A DNA stretch of 64,000 bases from Viridibacterium sediminicola (GTDB lineage Bacteria; Pseudomonadota; Gammaproteobacteria; Burkholderiales; Rhodocyclaceae): contig NZ_JBDIVE010000009.1 of the NCBI RefSeq assembly GCF_039631295.1, positions 124,001-188,000 of the forward strand, in the 5' to 3' direction. How positions within the stretch are numbered: position 1 is the stretch's first letter; each line of letters starts with the position of its first letter. A program made the translations under genes and the position numbers. The notes beneath the pieces are model-generated. The model made no database searches. It saw nothing but the letters and a program-made list of their open reading frames with translations, and had not been told where the DNA came from. This document shows positions 25,138 to 33,918 of the stretch, one piece after another.

Positions 25138-25749
25138 GATCGATAGGTCTGTCCGGGTTGTTGTCTGCTGGCCGCTGTGTGACGTCCTTACTGGACTTTG
25201 TGCACAATCGGTATCCATGTTGACTAACGGAGCTTGCGCGGGAAACTTTATGGTTTCCGCGTGGGGTATTGTTCCCCTGGGCGGCAGGGGGCGACTTGGG
25301 GGCTGCAGCTTGGGGCCGCGGGTGGCGCCGCCGCTCGTGCTGAGTTGCGCTGCGCTGCGTGCCAGCTTTGTGGTGAGCGCGCCTCTGAAACCCTTGCCAG
25401 GCAATGGTTTTCAGTGTAGTGCGCTGAAACTTCGGGTGACGTTCCCGGCGCTGCGGGAGGCGCTAGCCAAGCGGAGTGGATGGCGTGGCAGGCACTCGTA
25501 TGATGGAATTGCCTAGGGGTTTTCCACGGTTCGGGCGGTGCAGGTTTTACGGCCCAGGTGGCGCGGATGGGGGGCGAGCGTACTGCGGGATGAAATGACT
25601 ATGTACTTCAAAGTTCATCAAGATGCCTTTGTCAAGCATCTTGGTTTGGGTTTCAGAGTGAATTTACATAATTTATAGAATGCCTTCGCCATGCACTGAG
25701 CCGCCCCCGCTTCCTGAGGGCGGCTCAGTGCTTTATGTTGCGGTGCGGT
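25138..25749. other. 612-bp intergenic region between the che cluster and nirD
   Basis: I see no convincing gene here. It must hold the chemotaxis promoter (minus strand) and the end of nirBD. Two inverted repeats are visible. CAAGATGC, 9-base loop, GCATCTTG lies at 25619-25643; a strong 13-bp stem lies at 25694-25730. Around 25600-25690 the sequence is markedly AT-rich for this genome, and TTGACA occurs on the minus strand at 25634-25629 without a good -10 at the usual distance. No clear flagellar sigma-28 promoter was found. Confidence 0.6.
25694..25730. terminator. Strong hairpin downstream of nirD
   Basis: CACTGAGCCGCCC pairs with GGGCGGCTCAGTG over 13 bp around an 11-base loop. It lies 20 bases after the nirD stop on the minus strand, so it most likely ends nirBD or protects its 3' end. 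The T-run (CTTTAT) is on the plus-strand side, so on the minus strand it is not a textbook intrinsic terminator. Confidence 0.6.
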
Positions 25750-26061
25750 TCAGACGCTCAGATAGACATCGCCATCCACGAGTTTGGCGGCAAAGGACTT
25801 GCTGCAGCCGCTATCGGGCGCGACCACATTGCCGCTGTCCAGTTCGATCTTCCAGCTGTGCAGGGGGCAGGTGACCTGGCGGCCGGCGATGATGCCCTGC
25901 GACAGCGGGCCACCCTTGTGCGGGCATTTGTCATGCAGGGCGAAGACTTCGTCAGCGCTGGTTCGGAAGATGGCGATGTCGCCGTGTTGCGTGCTCTTGA
26001 CCACACGCGAGCCCAGTACCGGGATGTCGGTGAGGGCGCAGATTTTTTTCCAGTCGGTCAT
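25750..26061 (-). CDS. nirD: Nitrite reductase small subunit, Rieske-type
   Basis: 103 residues from MTDWKKICALTDIP. NirD pairs with NirB in the cytoplasmic NADH-dependent reduction of nitrite to ammonium. The Rieske fold is evident, and both iron-sulfur ligand motifs are intact: C-P-H in DKCPHKGG and C-P-L-H in TCPLHSWKIEL. Enteric NirD usually lacks these ligands, so this one probably binds a [2Fe-2S] cluster. A frame extending 20 codons upstream lacks family character. The gene follows nirB after 59 bases. Confidence 0.93.
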   Translation of the reverse strand: MTDWKKICALTDIPVLGSRVVKSTQHGDIAIFRTSADEVFALHDKCPHKGGPLSQGIIAGRQVTCPLHSWKIELDSGNVVAPDSGCSKSFAAKLVDGDVYLSV

Positions 26062-26091
26062 GGTGGTGAGTGAGGCGTGAAGAGTGAGGGG

Positions 26092-26114
26092 CGGGTGCGC
26101 ACGGCGCGCACCCG
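26092..26114 (-). other. Intercistronic hairpin nirB-nirD
   Basis: CGGGTGCGC and GCGCACCCG form a perfect 9-bp stem with a 5-base loop in the 59-base gap between nirB and nirD. There is no U-tract, so it is more likely to set relative mRNA stability or translation than to terminate. Confidence 0.5.
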
Positions 26115-26120
26115 GTGGCA

Positions 26121-28571
26121 TCAGACCGTCAGGTCTTCGAAGGGCTTTTTCAGCTCGGCTTCGCCCTTGTCGGCGCTGCGTTCCAGCCAGGGGTCTTTGT
26201 AGTCCTGCAGGGCGAACAGCATGCGTTCGAACAGCGCCTTGCGATTGGCGGCGTCTTCGACGACCTTGGCCTTGACGTAGTCGAGGCCGACGCGCTGCAC
26301 GTAATGCACCGTGCGCTCCAGGTAGTAGCCTTCTTCGCGGTAGAGCTGGAGGAAGGCGCCGGAGTATTCCATCACCTCTTCGTCAGACTTCACCTTGCAG
26401 AAGAATTCGGCCACCTCGGTCTTGATGCCGCCATTGCCGGCGACGTAGAGCTCGTAGCCGGAATCCACGCCGATGATGCCAACGTCCTTGATGCCGGCTT
26501 CGGCACAGTTGCGTGGGCAACCCGAGACGGCGAGCTTGACCTTGTGCGGGCTCCACATGCCGAACAGCATCTTTTCGAGCTTGACGCCCATGTCCATCGC
26601 CAGCTGGGTGCCGAAGCGGCAGTGCTCGGCGCCGACGCAGGTTTTCACCGTGCGCAGGCTCTTGCCATAGGCATGACCGGAGACCATGCCTGCGGCATTG
26701 AGGTCGGCCCACATCTTCGGCAGGTCTTCCTTCTTCACGCCGAGCAGGTCGATGCGCTGGCCGCCGGTGACCTTGACGGTCGGTACCTTGTACTTCTCGG
26801 CGGCGTCGGCAATCGCGCGCAATTCGTTCGGCGTGGTGAGGCCGCCCCACATGCGCGGCACCACCGAGTAGGTGCCATCTTTCTGGATGTTGGCGTGTGC
26901 GCGCTCGTTGATGAAGCGCGATTGCGGATCGTCCTGCGCCTCGTGCGGCCAGCTGGAGATCAGGTAGTAGTTGAGTGCCGGGCGGCAGGTGGCGCAACCA
27001 TTGGGCGTCTTCCAGCCCAGCGCCTGCATCACGGCGGGAATGCTGGTCAGGTGCTGATTGACGATGGCGGCGCGCACATCGCCATGCGAATGATCGGTAC
27101 AGGCGCAGATCGCCTTGTTCTTGCTGTCCGCCGGGGTGTAGGCGCCACCGATGGTCGAGGCGAGGATCTGTTCGACCAGGCCGGTGCAGGAGCCGCAGGA
27201 GCTCGATGCCTTGGTGTGCTTGCGCACGTCTTCGAGCGTGAAGATGCCCTTTTCCTTGATCGCCTTGACGATGGTGCCCTTGCAGACGCCATTGCAGCCG
27301 CAGACTTCGGCCGTGTCGGGCAGCGATGCGGCCGAGTTCTGCCCCTTGTGGCCGACGTCACCGAGGTGCGACTTGCCGAACAGCAGGTGGTCGCGGATCT
27401 CGTGCACATCCTGGCCGTCCTTCATCATCTGGAAGTACCAGGAGCCGTCGACCGTGTCGCCATACATGACTGCGCCGACGATCTTGTCATCCTTGAGCAC
27501 CACGCGCTTGTAGACGCCCATGCCGGGGTCGGAGAGCACGATGTCCTCGGTGCCTTCACCGCCGGAAAAATCGCCGGCAGAGAACACGTCGATGCCGGTG
27601 ACCTTGAGCTTGGTGCTGGTCACCGAGCCCTGGTAGCGGCCAATGCCGAACATTGCCAGGTGATTGGCGCAGACCTTGGCCTGCTCGAACAGCGGCGCGA
27701 CCAGGCCGTAGGCGATGCCACGGTGATTGGCGCATTCGCCGACGGCGTAGATGCGCGGGTCGAAGGTCTGCAAGGTGTCGCTGACGACGATGCCGCGATT
27801 GCAGTGCAGACCGGCTTTTTCAGCGAGTGCCGTGTTGGGGCGGATGCCAGCGGCCATGACGACCAGATCGGCGGGAATCGTCTCGCCATCCTTGAACTTG
27901 ACGGCGGCGACGCGGCCGCTTTCGTTACCGATCAGCTCGGCAGTCTGCGCCGGCAGCTTGAACTTCATGCCTTTGGCTTCGAGCGCCTTCTGCAGCATCT
28001 GGCCGGCGGTCTTGTCGAGCTGGCGCTCCATGATCCAGTCGCCGATATGCACGATGGTCACGTCCATGCCGCGAATGGCGAGGCCATTGGCCGCTTCCAG
28101 ACCCAGCAGGCCGGCGCCGATCACCACCGCATGCCGGTGGGTGGCGGCGGTGGCGATCATGGTGTCGGTATCGGCAATGTCGCGGTAGGCGATCACGCCC
28201 TGCAGGTCCTTGCCAGGCACCGGCAGGATGAAAGGCAGCGAGCCGGTGGCCAGCAGCAGGCGGTCGTACTCGGCGACGGTGCCGTCGTCGGCCGTCACGG
28301 TGCGTGCTTTGCGGTCGATCTGGGTGACGGTGCGGCCGGTCAGCAGGCGGATGCCGTTGTCCTTGTACCAGTCCAGATCGTTGAGGATGATGTCCTGGAT
28401 CGTCATCTCGCCGGCCAACACTGGCGAGAGCAGGATGCGGTTGTAGTTCGGATGGGGTTCGGCGCCGAAGACGGTGATGTCGTACATGTCGGGCGCGGTC
28501 TTGAGGAGTTCTTCAAGTGTCCGGACGCCGGCCATGCCGTTGCCGACCATGACGAGTTTGAGCTTGCGCAT
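26121..28571 (-). CDS. nirB: NADH-dependent nitrite reductase large subunit
   Basis: 816 residues; reduces nitrite to ammonium in the cytoplasm. The N-terminal FAD/NAD(P)H half starts KLVMVGNGMAGVRTLEELL. A BFD-like [2Fe-2S] segment follows with CGCNGVCKG near 423 and CGSCTGLVEQ near 453. The sirohaem/[4Fe-4S] half has CX5C in TCVGAEHCRFG (about 643) and CX3C in SGCPRNCAEAG (about 687). Length is slightly shorter than the common 830-850. With nrtABC it completes nitrate transport and nitrite reduction; the assimilatory nitrate reductase (nasA) is not in the window. The leader has sigma-54 and ANTAR-like elements. Confidence 0.96.
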   Translation of the reverse strand: MRKLKLVMVGNGMAGVRTLEELLKTAPDMYDITVFGAEPHPNYNRILLSPVLAGEMTIQDIILNDLDWYKDNGIRLLTGRTVTQIDRKARTVTADDGTVAEYDRLLLATGSLPFILPVPGKDLQGVIAYRDIADTDTMIATAATHRHAVVIGAGLLGLEAANGLAIRGMDVTIVHIGDWIMERQLDKTAGQMLQKALEAKGMKFKLPAQTAELIGNESGRVAAVKFKDGETIPADLVVMAAGIRPNTALAEKAGLHCNRGIVVSDTLQTFDPRIYAVGECANHRGIAYGLVAPLFEQAKVCANHLAMFGIGRYQGSVTSTKLKVTGIDVFSAGDFSGGEGTEDIVLSDPGMGVYKRVVLKDDKIVGAVMYGDTVDGSWYFQMMKDGQDVHEIRDHLLFGKSHLGDVGHKGQNSAASLPDTAEVCGCNGVCKGTIVKAIKEKGIFTLEDVRKHTKASSSCGSCTGLVEQILASTIGGAYTPADSKNKAICACTDHSHGDVRAAIVNQHLTSIPAVMQALGWKTPNGCATCRPALNYYLISSWPHEAQDDPQSRFINERAHANIQKDGTYSVVPRMWGGLTTPNELRAIADAAEKYKVPTVKVTGGQRIDLLGVKKEDLPKMWADLNAAGMVSGHAYGKSLRTVKTCVGAEHCRFGTQLAMDMGVKLEKMLFGMWSPHKVKLAVSGCPRNCAEAGIKDVGIIGVDSGYELYVAGNGGIKTEVAEFFCKVKSDEEVMEYSGAFLQLYREEGYYLERTVHYVQRVGLDYVKAKVVEDAANRKALFERMLFALQDYKDPWLERSADKGEAELKKPFEDLTV

Positions 28572-28577
28572 GTGATA

Positions 28578-28631
28578 CCTCTGTAAGAAAGCCGGGGAAA
28601 CCCCTGAGAATCGAATTCAGCTTTGACAGAG
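28578..28631 (-). promoter_or_regulatory. nirB leader hairpin overlapping the Shine-Dalgarno
   Basis: On the minus strand CTCTGT (28631-28626) is complementary to ACAGAG (28584-28579), and within it AAAGC to GCTTT and GGGG to CCCC. The 3' arm contains the nirB ribosome site AGAGG (28582-28578), six bases before the ATG. Folding would hide it. The outer 5' arm shares one base with the second hexaloop hairpin. Predicted by eye, not by energy calculation. Confidence 0.45.
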
Positions 28632-28668
28632 ATCGTCGTTGATCCGCAATCGCCAGCGCCGTTGCTGG
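28631..28668 (-). promoter_or_regulatory. Candidate second ANTAR target in the nirB leader
   Basis: Two stem-loops with six-base loops. CCAGC, AACGGC, GCTGG lies at 28668-28653; GATC, AACGAC, GATC lies at 28644-28631 and can be extended by a G-U pair. Both loops have A at position 1 and G at position 4, as ANTAR targets require. The linker is 8 bases. The second stem is short, so this is weaker than the nrtA leader. Confidence 0.5.
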
Positions 28669-28713
28669 AGAGAAGCGTGCCCGTGGGGCAGATGTCGCGA
28701 TAGGGTGCTGCCA

Positions 28714-28729
28714 AGCAAAGCGCGTGCCG
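28714..28729 (-). promoter_or_regulatory. Sigma-54 promoter of nirBD
   Basis: On the minus strand CGGCACGCGCTTTGCT matches TGGCACR-N4-TTGCW with only the first base different. The predicted start near 28703 places both hexaloop hairpins within the leader, about 130 bases from the nirB ATG. Confidence 0.65.
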
Positions 28730-28804
28730 ATGTTTGGCTTGGCGGCTAAGTGCATGATCGGAAAGCCGTCTTGCTCAGGGTTTGCCGCGTACTGAAGGCG
28801 CTGA

Positions 28805-28821
28805 TGCGCCATGGCGGCGCA
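28805..28821 (-). promoter_or_regulatory. Symmetric NtrC-like site upstream of nirB
   Basis: TGCGCC, 5 bases, GGCGCA is a perfect inverted repeat of the NtrC layout TGCACC-N5-GGTGCA, differing by one symmetric base per half. It is centred about 110 bases upstream of the predicted sigma-54 start. The deviation from consensus keeps confidence modest. Confidence 0.4.
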
Positions 28822-28866
28822 GCACGGAGCGGGCTGCACCAGCTTTGGTCAGCAGAGGGGAGGGAT

Positions 28867-31050
28867 TCAGGCTGCGTGTTGCCCGGCGGATCGGGCGCGT
28901 TGCTCGATGAACTGCAGGCAGTCTGCGGCGCGCAGCGGTGGGCTGTAGAGGTAGCCCTGGAATTCGGTGCAGCCGAGTTTCTGCAGCAGGGCGCGCTGCG
29001 ATTCGGTCTCGACATACTCGGCCACCACGCGCACGTTCATGGTCTGGCACAGCTGGGCTACCTGCGAAATGATGTCGCAGCATGAGCTGTTGCTCTCCAC
29101 TTCGCGGGTCAGTGAGCCATCAAGCTTGATGGTGTCGATGCGGAAACGGCGCATATAAAGTAGTGAGCTGTAGCCCATGCCGAAATCGTCCATCGCCAGG
29201 CTGACGCCCAGCTCGTTTAGGGCGCTGAGGCTGCGGTTCGATTGCTCGTCATTGCTGACGCTGCGGCTCTCGGTGATCTCCAGTTCCAGATCGCCCGGAT
29301 GCAGGCCGTAGCGCCCCAAATTTTCGCGCACATTGACCAGTAGCTGCGGGTCGGAGAGCTGCAGGGGCGAGACATTGACCGCCATCGAGACCTTGGTGAT
29401 GCCGGCCGCCTGCCAGCTGGCCAGCTGGCGGCAGGCCACGGCGATGGTCCAGTGGCCGATGCGGCTGATACAGCCGGCGTCCTCGGCAATGCCGACCAGC
29501 ACGTTCGGCGGCACCATGCCGAAGACGGCGTGCTGCCAGCGCAGCAGGGCTTCGACGCCAACCACCGCGCCCTGCGCATTGAGCTTGGGTTGGTAGACCA
29601 TGTAGATCGCGCCATTGGTCAGATCACGTTCCAGATCGAGCAGCAACTGGCGAGCCAGGCGACCGACCGCATCCTGGCGATTGACTAGCAACTGCCGCGA
29701 GCTGCTGAGGCTCTCCTCCAGCGAATGGATCAGCTGGCGGAAGCTGGCCTTGCCGGCGGCGTCCAGGCGTGCCTCGAAACGGCGCAGAAAGGGCAGGTAG
29801 AGGCCGGCGCTGATCAAGATATTGACCGCTTGCAGCGCCAGACCGCGCCAGCCATTGCTGGCCTCCCAGGCATTGATGCCCAGCGGCAGCACCCATGCTT
29901 GCGAATGAACGCTCAGCGGTACCCAGCCGCTGCTCAGCGCCACATAGCTGACCAGGGTCAGCACGATGGGGGTGAGTACGAAGGGAATCAGCAGCAGCGG
30001 GTTGAGTACGACGGGCAGGCCGAACAGCAGGATCTCATTGATATTGAACAGCGAAGGCAGCAGGGCCAGGCTGCCGATATTGCGGCTGTTGCGATGTCGG
30101 GTGCTGAGGAACAAGGCCAGCAGCAGGCCGGCCGTGGCGCCTGAACCGCCAATCAGCACAAAGCTGCGGATGACCGGTTCGGTGAAGATTTCATAGGGCG
30201 CGGCACCGAGCGAGACCGCCAGTTCGTTGGCATGGGTCGCCGGGGTGAACCAGTTGCGTGCAACGTCCTGCAGCATCAGCGTGCCGTGCATGCCGAAGAA
30301 CCACAGTATCTGGGAGATCAGACTGTAGAGCATGGCGCGCAGCAGATCGCTTTCAAGACTGCTGAACAGGGCGAAGAGCTGTTTGTCGAACAGGCGCTCG
30401 ATCGGGGTGTCGAGCTCGGCCAGCGCCGTATGCAGGAGGAAGAACAGCGCCGCGGTGAGGATCGCCGGCAGGATGTTGTGCACGACGTCGGGCAGCAGCG
30501 GATCGAGATCGCTGATCCAGCGTACCTGCAGCGCACGCAGGCGGCGCAGCGCAATGAACAATTCGCTGGCGAGCAGGGCGGTGCAGATGGCGACAAAGCT
30601 GCCGCGCGCGCCAAGCTCTTCAAGGCTGATCTGGCCGTTGCCGGGCATCACCAGCAGCATGTAGCAGACCAGGCTGACCAGCACGACGCTGATCGGATTG
30701 GTGTCGGGGTCCTGGTTGCGGCGTGGCACCAGTTCGGCCAGTGTATGGCTGATGCTGATCAGCAGCCAGAGCGACATCACGCCGAAGCTGGCCTGCCAGA
30801 GCAGCAGGATTTGCTCATGCCAGCTCAGACCCAGCAGGGCCTGCATGGCCGCCTGCCAGGATGGCAGGCTGATCGCGGCGCAGATATGGGCGCAGGCGCC
30901 GAGCATGATCAGCGGCAGCACTTGCAGGAAACCACGGCGGATGGCGACCAGCCAGCGATGTTCGGTAAACCCCAGCAGCGCCTCAGCCGCTGGCCGCTGC
31001 TGCCAGAGTTGGGTCGCGTGATGCACAATTTTTGTTGGTCTTATGGGCAT
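28867..31050 (-). CDS. PTS EIIC-like membrane domain fused to an EAL phosphodiesterase
   Basis: 727 residues. Residues about 25-435 are a polytopic membrane domain of the lactose/cellobiose PTS EIIC family, with the signatures FFGMHGTLML (about 250) and FNINEILLFGLPVVLNPLL (about 337). After a short helical linker, residues about 465-725 form an EAL domain with GVEALLRW, NVSPLQL, ELEITES, AMDDFGMGYSS, IKLDGSL, VAEYVETE and FQGYL, so the catalytic set looks complete. No EIIA, EIIB, HPr or EI gene is nearby. The likely role is a c-di-GMP phosphodiesterase controlled by a sugar or related ligand bound to the permease fold; that is inference. Confidence 0.88.
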   Translation of the reverse strand: MPIRPTKIVHHATQLWQQRPAAEALLGFTEHRWLVAIRRGFLQVLPLIMLGACAHICAAISLPSWQAAMQALLGLSWHEQILLLWQASFGVMSLWLLISISHTLAELVPRRNQDPDTNPISVVLVSLVCYMLLVMPGNGQISLEELGARGSFVAICTALLASELFIALRRLRALQVRWISDLDPLLPDVVHNILPAILTAALFFLLHTALAELDTPIERLFDKQLFALFSSLESDLLRAMLYSLISQILWFFGMHGTLMLQDVARNWFTPATHANELAVSLGAAPYEIFTEPVIRSFVLIGGSGATAGLLLALFLSTRHRNSRNIGSLALLPSLFNINEILLFGLPVVLNPLLLIPFVLTPIVLTLVSYVALSSGWVPLSVHSQAWVLPLGINAWEASNGWRGLALQAVNILISAGLYLPFLRRFEARLDAAGKASFRQLIHSLEESLSSSRQLLVNRQDAVGRLARQLLLDLERDLTNGAIYMVYQPKLNAQGAVVGVEALLRWQHAVFGMVPPNVLVGIAEDAGCISRIGHWTIAVACRQLASWQAAGITKVSMAVNVSPLQLSDPQLLVNVRENLGRYGLHPGDLELEITESRSVSNDEQSNRSLSALNELGVSLAMDDFGMGYSSLLYMRRFRIDTIKLDGSLTREVESNSSCCDIISQVAQLCQTMNVRVVAEYVETESQRALLQKLGCTEFQGYLYSPPLRAADCLQFIEQRARSAGQHAA

Positions 31051-31161
31051 CGTCGGTTGGTTGGAGTGTCAAGCCTTGCGCGTAGTCAGAGTGGATGGCA
31101 CAGCATCATGGCAGCTCATGATAGGGCTAGGCTATGGCATAAATCAAACGTTTCTATCGTA

Positions 31162-33834
31162 TCAGGGTGTAGCGCCGAAAATCTGCACCCACAGGGCTTC
31201 GACTGCCGCGCGCGCCTCGGCCAGGTGAGCGCCATCGACGCGTCGGCCCAGTTCGTTCAGGCGCAGGCTGTGCTGCTCGCGGCGCAGCTGGCGGTAAGCC
31301 TCGGCGACGGCAGCTGCCTGATCGGCGGGCAGCAGGCCGGCGGCAGCGGCGCGTTCGAGCAGGGCGATGTTGCCGCTGTTGGCGGCCAGCTCCGGCCACT
31401 GGCTGGCATAGGCCAGCACGAGGAACTGCACGATGAATTCGACATCGATGAGGCCGCCGGCATCGTGCTTGAGCTCGAAGCCCGGCGCCTTGTTGGCGTG
31501 CGTGTCGCGCATCTTCTGGCGCATTGCCAGCACCTCGCTGCGCAGCGTCTCGATATCGCGCGGCTGGCAGAGCAAGTCGTGGCGCAGGCGCTCGAAGCGC
31601 TGGCCCAGCGCAGCATCGCCGGCACAGAAGCGGGCGCGGGTCAGCGCCTGATGCTCCCACACCCAGGCCGATTCGCGCTGGTAGCGTTCGAAGGCTTCGA
31701 GCGAGCTGACCAGCAGGCCGGCCTCGCCATTCGGGCGCAGGCGCAGATCGGTCTCGAACAGCAGGCCGGCGCTGGTGCGGCTGCCGATCCAGGTATTGAT
31801 GCGCTGTGACAGGCGCGCATAGATCGCCTGAGCTTCCGGGTCCGGGTCGTCGTGGAGGAACACGATGTCCAGATCCGAGGCATAGCCCAGTTCTTTGCCG
31901 CCAAGCTTGCCGTAGCCGATGATGGCGAAGCGGTGCTGATGGTTGTGCCGTGTGCTGAGCTTGTGCCAACAGAGGCGCAGGGTTTGTTCGAGGACGATGT
32001 CGGCCAGCGCCGAGAGGCGGTCGGACAGCGCTTCGACGCTGAGCTCGCCGGCCAGATCGCGCCCGAGCAGCTGAAACACCTGGGCGTGGTGCCATTCGCG
32101 CATCAGGTCCATCTGCCTCTCGGTGTCATCGCCGAGCGCGTCGAGCGCCTGCGCCAGTTCGCCGGAGAGCTGCGCGCTGTCCGGCTCGGCCAGGCGCCGG
32201 CTGTCCAGCAGTTCGTCGAGCAGCAGCGGGTGCTGGGTCAGATAGCTGGCCGCCCAGCTGGAGCTGGACAGCAGTTCGACGACGCGGCCGAGTGCTTGCG
32301 GATACTGCTGCAGCATGGCGAGGTAGGCGGCGCGGCGGCAGATGGCTTCGAGCAGGTCGAGAGCGCGCAGCAAGGTCTGGTCGGGGCGCGGGCCGGCGGC
32401 GCAGAGCTGCAGCACGCGCGGCACCAGTGCATCGAGGCGGGTCCGCGCATCGTCGCTCATGGCGCGGTAGCGCGGGCCGTTGCGGAAGCTGCGCAGGCGT
32501 TCGGCGAGCTGAGCCGGCTCGGCAAAGCCCAGGGTGCCGAGTAGGTCGAGCTGGTTGTCGGCCGCGCATTCGGGCGACCAGGCTTCATCGAGCACGTGTT
32601 CGCCGGCCGAGGGGTCGGCAAACACCGCATCGAAATGGCGGCTGACGATGCGCCGGTGCGCGTCCAGCGCGCTCAGCAGCGGCTCGAAGCTGGCGTAACC
32701 CATGGCCTCGGCGAGGCGCTGGCGGTCCTCCGGCGAGGCCGGCAGCATGTGGGTTTGCGCGTCATCCAGATACTGGATGCGGTGCTCCAGGCGGCGCAGG
32801 AAGTCGTAGGCGGCGGCCAGTTCTGCGACGCTCTCGTCCGCCAGCAGGCCGCGCTGGGCGAGGCGTTCGAGGACCTGCAAGGTGGCCCGCTCGCGCAGGC
32901 TGGTGTCGCGCCCGCCACGGATCAGCTGGAACACCTGGGCGATGAACTCGATCTCGCGGATGCCGCCCGGGCCGAGCTTGATGTTGTCGGCCATCTCGCG
33001 GCGCGCCACCTCGCGGCGGATCTGCGCATGCAGGGCGCGCATGGCATTGATGGCGCCGAAGTCGAGGTATTTGCGATAGACGAAGGGCCGCACGATGGTG
33101 TCCAGCTCGGCGTGGCGTTCGCCGCTGAGCGCCCGCGCCTTGATCCAGGCATAGCGCTCCCATTCGCGCCCCTGGGCGATGAAGTACTGTTCGAGCATGT
33201 CGAAATTGGCCACCAGCGGGCCGGAATCGCCATTCGGGCGCAGGCGCATGTCGACGCGGAACACGAAGCCCTCGCCGGTGTTTTCGGAGATCGCGGCGAT
33301 CAGGCGCTTGCCGAGGCGGGCAAAGTATTCGAAGGCATCCAGCGGGCGCGGGCCATCGCTGTGCGCTTCGTCGGGGTAGACGAAGATCAGGTCGATGTCG
33401 GAGGACACATTCAGCTCGCGGCCACCGAGCTTGCCCATGCCGATCACAATCAGCGCCTGTTCCTGGCCTTGCGCATTGCGCGGCACGCCGTGCAGGGTGG
33501 CCAGGTCGGCGCTGATCACCGCCTGTGCGGTCTGCACCGCGACTTCGGCGAGCAGGCTCATCGCGCCGGTGACTTCGTGCAGTGGCGCCAGGCCGGCCAG
33601 ATCGCGCACCATGACGTGGGCGTAGACCAGGGCGCGCAGCTGGCGCAGGCGGGCGCCCAGATTGGCGGCTGTGAGGACTTCCTCGGCGAGGAAGGCGTCG
33701 AGCTCGGCGCGCGTCAGTGCGCGTTCAAGCAGCGGGCCCAGACGTGGCGCCAGCCAGCTGCGCGCGGCGAGCTGGCGGGTCAGGAAGCGGCTGTGGCGGG
33801 CGGCTTGGGCGATGAGTTGGTCGTGGTCGATCAT
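31162..33834 (-). CDS. glnE: Glutamine synthetase adenylyltransferase/deadenylylase
   Basis: 890 residues. Bifunctional enzyme that adds AMP to, or removes it from, glutamine synthetase in response to PII and glutamine. Two nucleotidyltransferase domains are visible: the N-terminal one with ELNVSSDIDLIFVYPDE and the C-terminal one with ELGYASDLDIVFLHDD, each with its Asp-x-Asp metal motif and followed by a helical domain. The length is slightly short of the E. coli enzyme. It starts with MIDHDQLIAQAARHSRF. Its place near nirBD and nrtABC adds to the nitrogen theme but is not an operon with them. Confidence 0.96.
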   Translation of the reverse strand: MIDHDQLIAQAARHSRFLTRQLAARSWLAPRLGPLLERALTRAELDAFLAEEVLTAANLGARLRQLRALVYAHVMVRDLAGLAPLHEVTGAMSLLAEVAVQTAQAVISADLATLHGVPRNAQGQEQALIVIGMGKLGGRELNVSSDIDLIFVYPDEAHSDGPRPLDAFEYFARLGKRLIAAISENTGEGFVFRVDMRLRPNGDSGPLVANFDMLEQYFIAQGREWERYAWIKARALSGERHAELDTIVRPFVYRKYLDFGAINAMRALHAQIRREVARREMADNIKLGPGGIREIEFIAQVFQLIRGGRDTSLRERATLQVLERLAQRGLLADESVAELAAAYDFLRRLEHRIQYLDDAQTHMLPASPEDRQRLAEAMGYASFEPLLSALDAHRRIVSRHFDAVFADPSAGEHVLDEAWSPECAADNQLDLLGTLGFAEPAQLAERLRSFRNGPRYRAMSDDARTRLDALVPRVLQLCAAGPRPDQTLLRALDLLEAICRRAAYLAMLQQYPQALGRVVELLSSSSWAASYLTQHPLLLDELLDSRRLAEPDSAQLSGELAQALDALGDDTERQMDLMREWHHAQVFQLLGRDLAGELSVEALSDRLSALADIVLEQTLRLCWHKLSTRHNHQHRFAIIGYGKLGGKELGYASDLDIVFLHDDPDPEAQAIYARLSQRINTWIGSRTSAGLLFETDLRLRPNGEAGLLVSSLEAFERYQRESAWVWEHQALTRARFCAGDAALGQRFERLRHDLLCQPRDIETLRSEVLAMRQKMRDTHANKAPGFELKHDAGGLIDVEFIVQFLVLAYASQWPELAANSGNIALLERAAAAGLLPADQAAAVAEAYRQLRREQHSLRLNELGRRVDGAHLAEARAAVEALWVQIFGATP

Positions 33835-33918
33835 GCCTGCGGGTCTGTGCTGGAGGTGGTTTTATCTTGCAAGGCCCGGCGTTTGTCCGTTTTGCGGGGA
33901 GCCGGGGTGACACTGGGT

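Noticed and set aside
26115..28586. Long open frame on the plus strand opposite nirB (over 800 codons)
   Set aside because: It is a mirror of high-GC coding sequence in nirB, has no recognisable family, and lacks a ribosome site. Similar long antisense frames lie opposite valS, cheA, obgE and yhdP.
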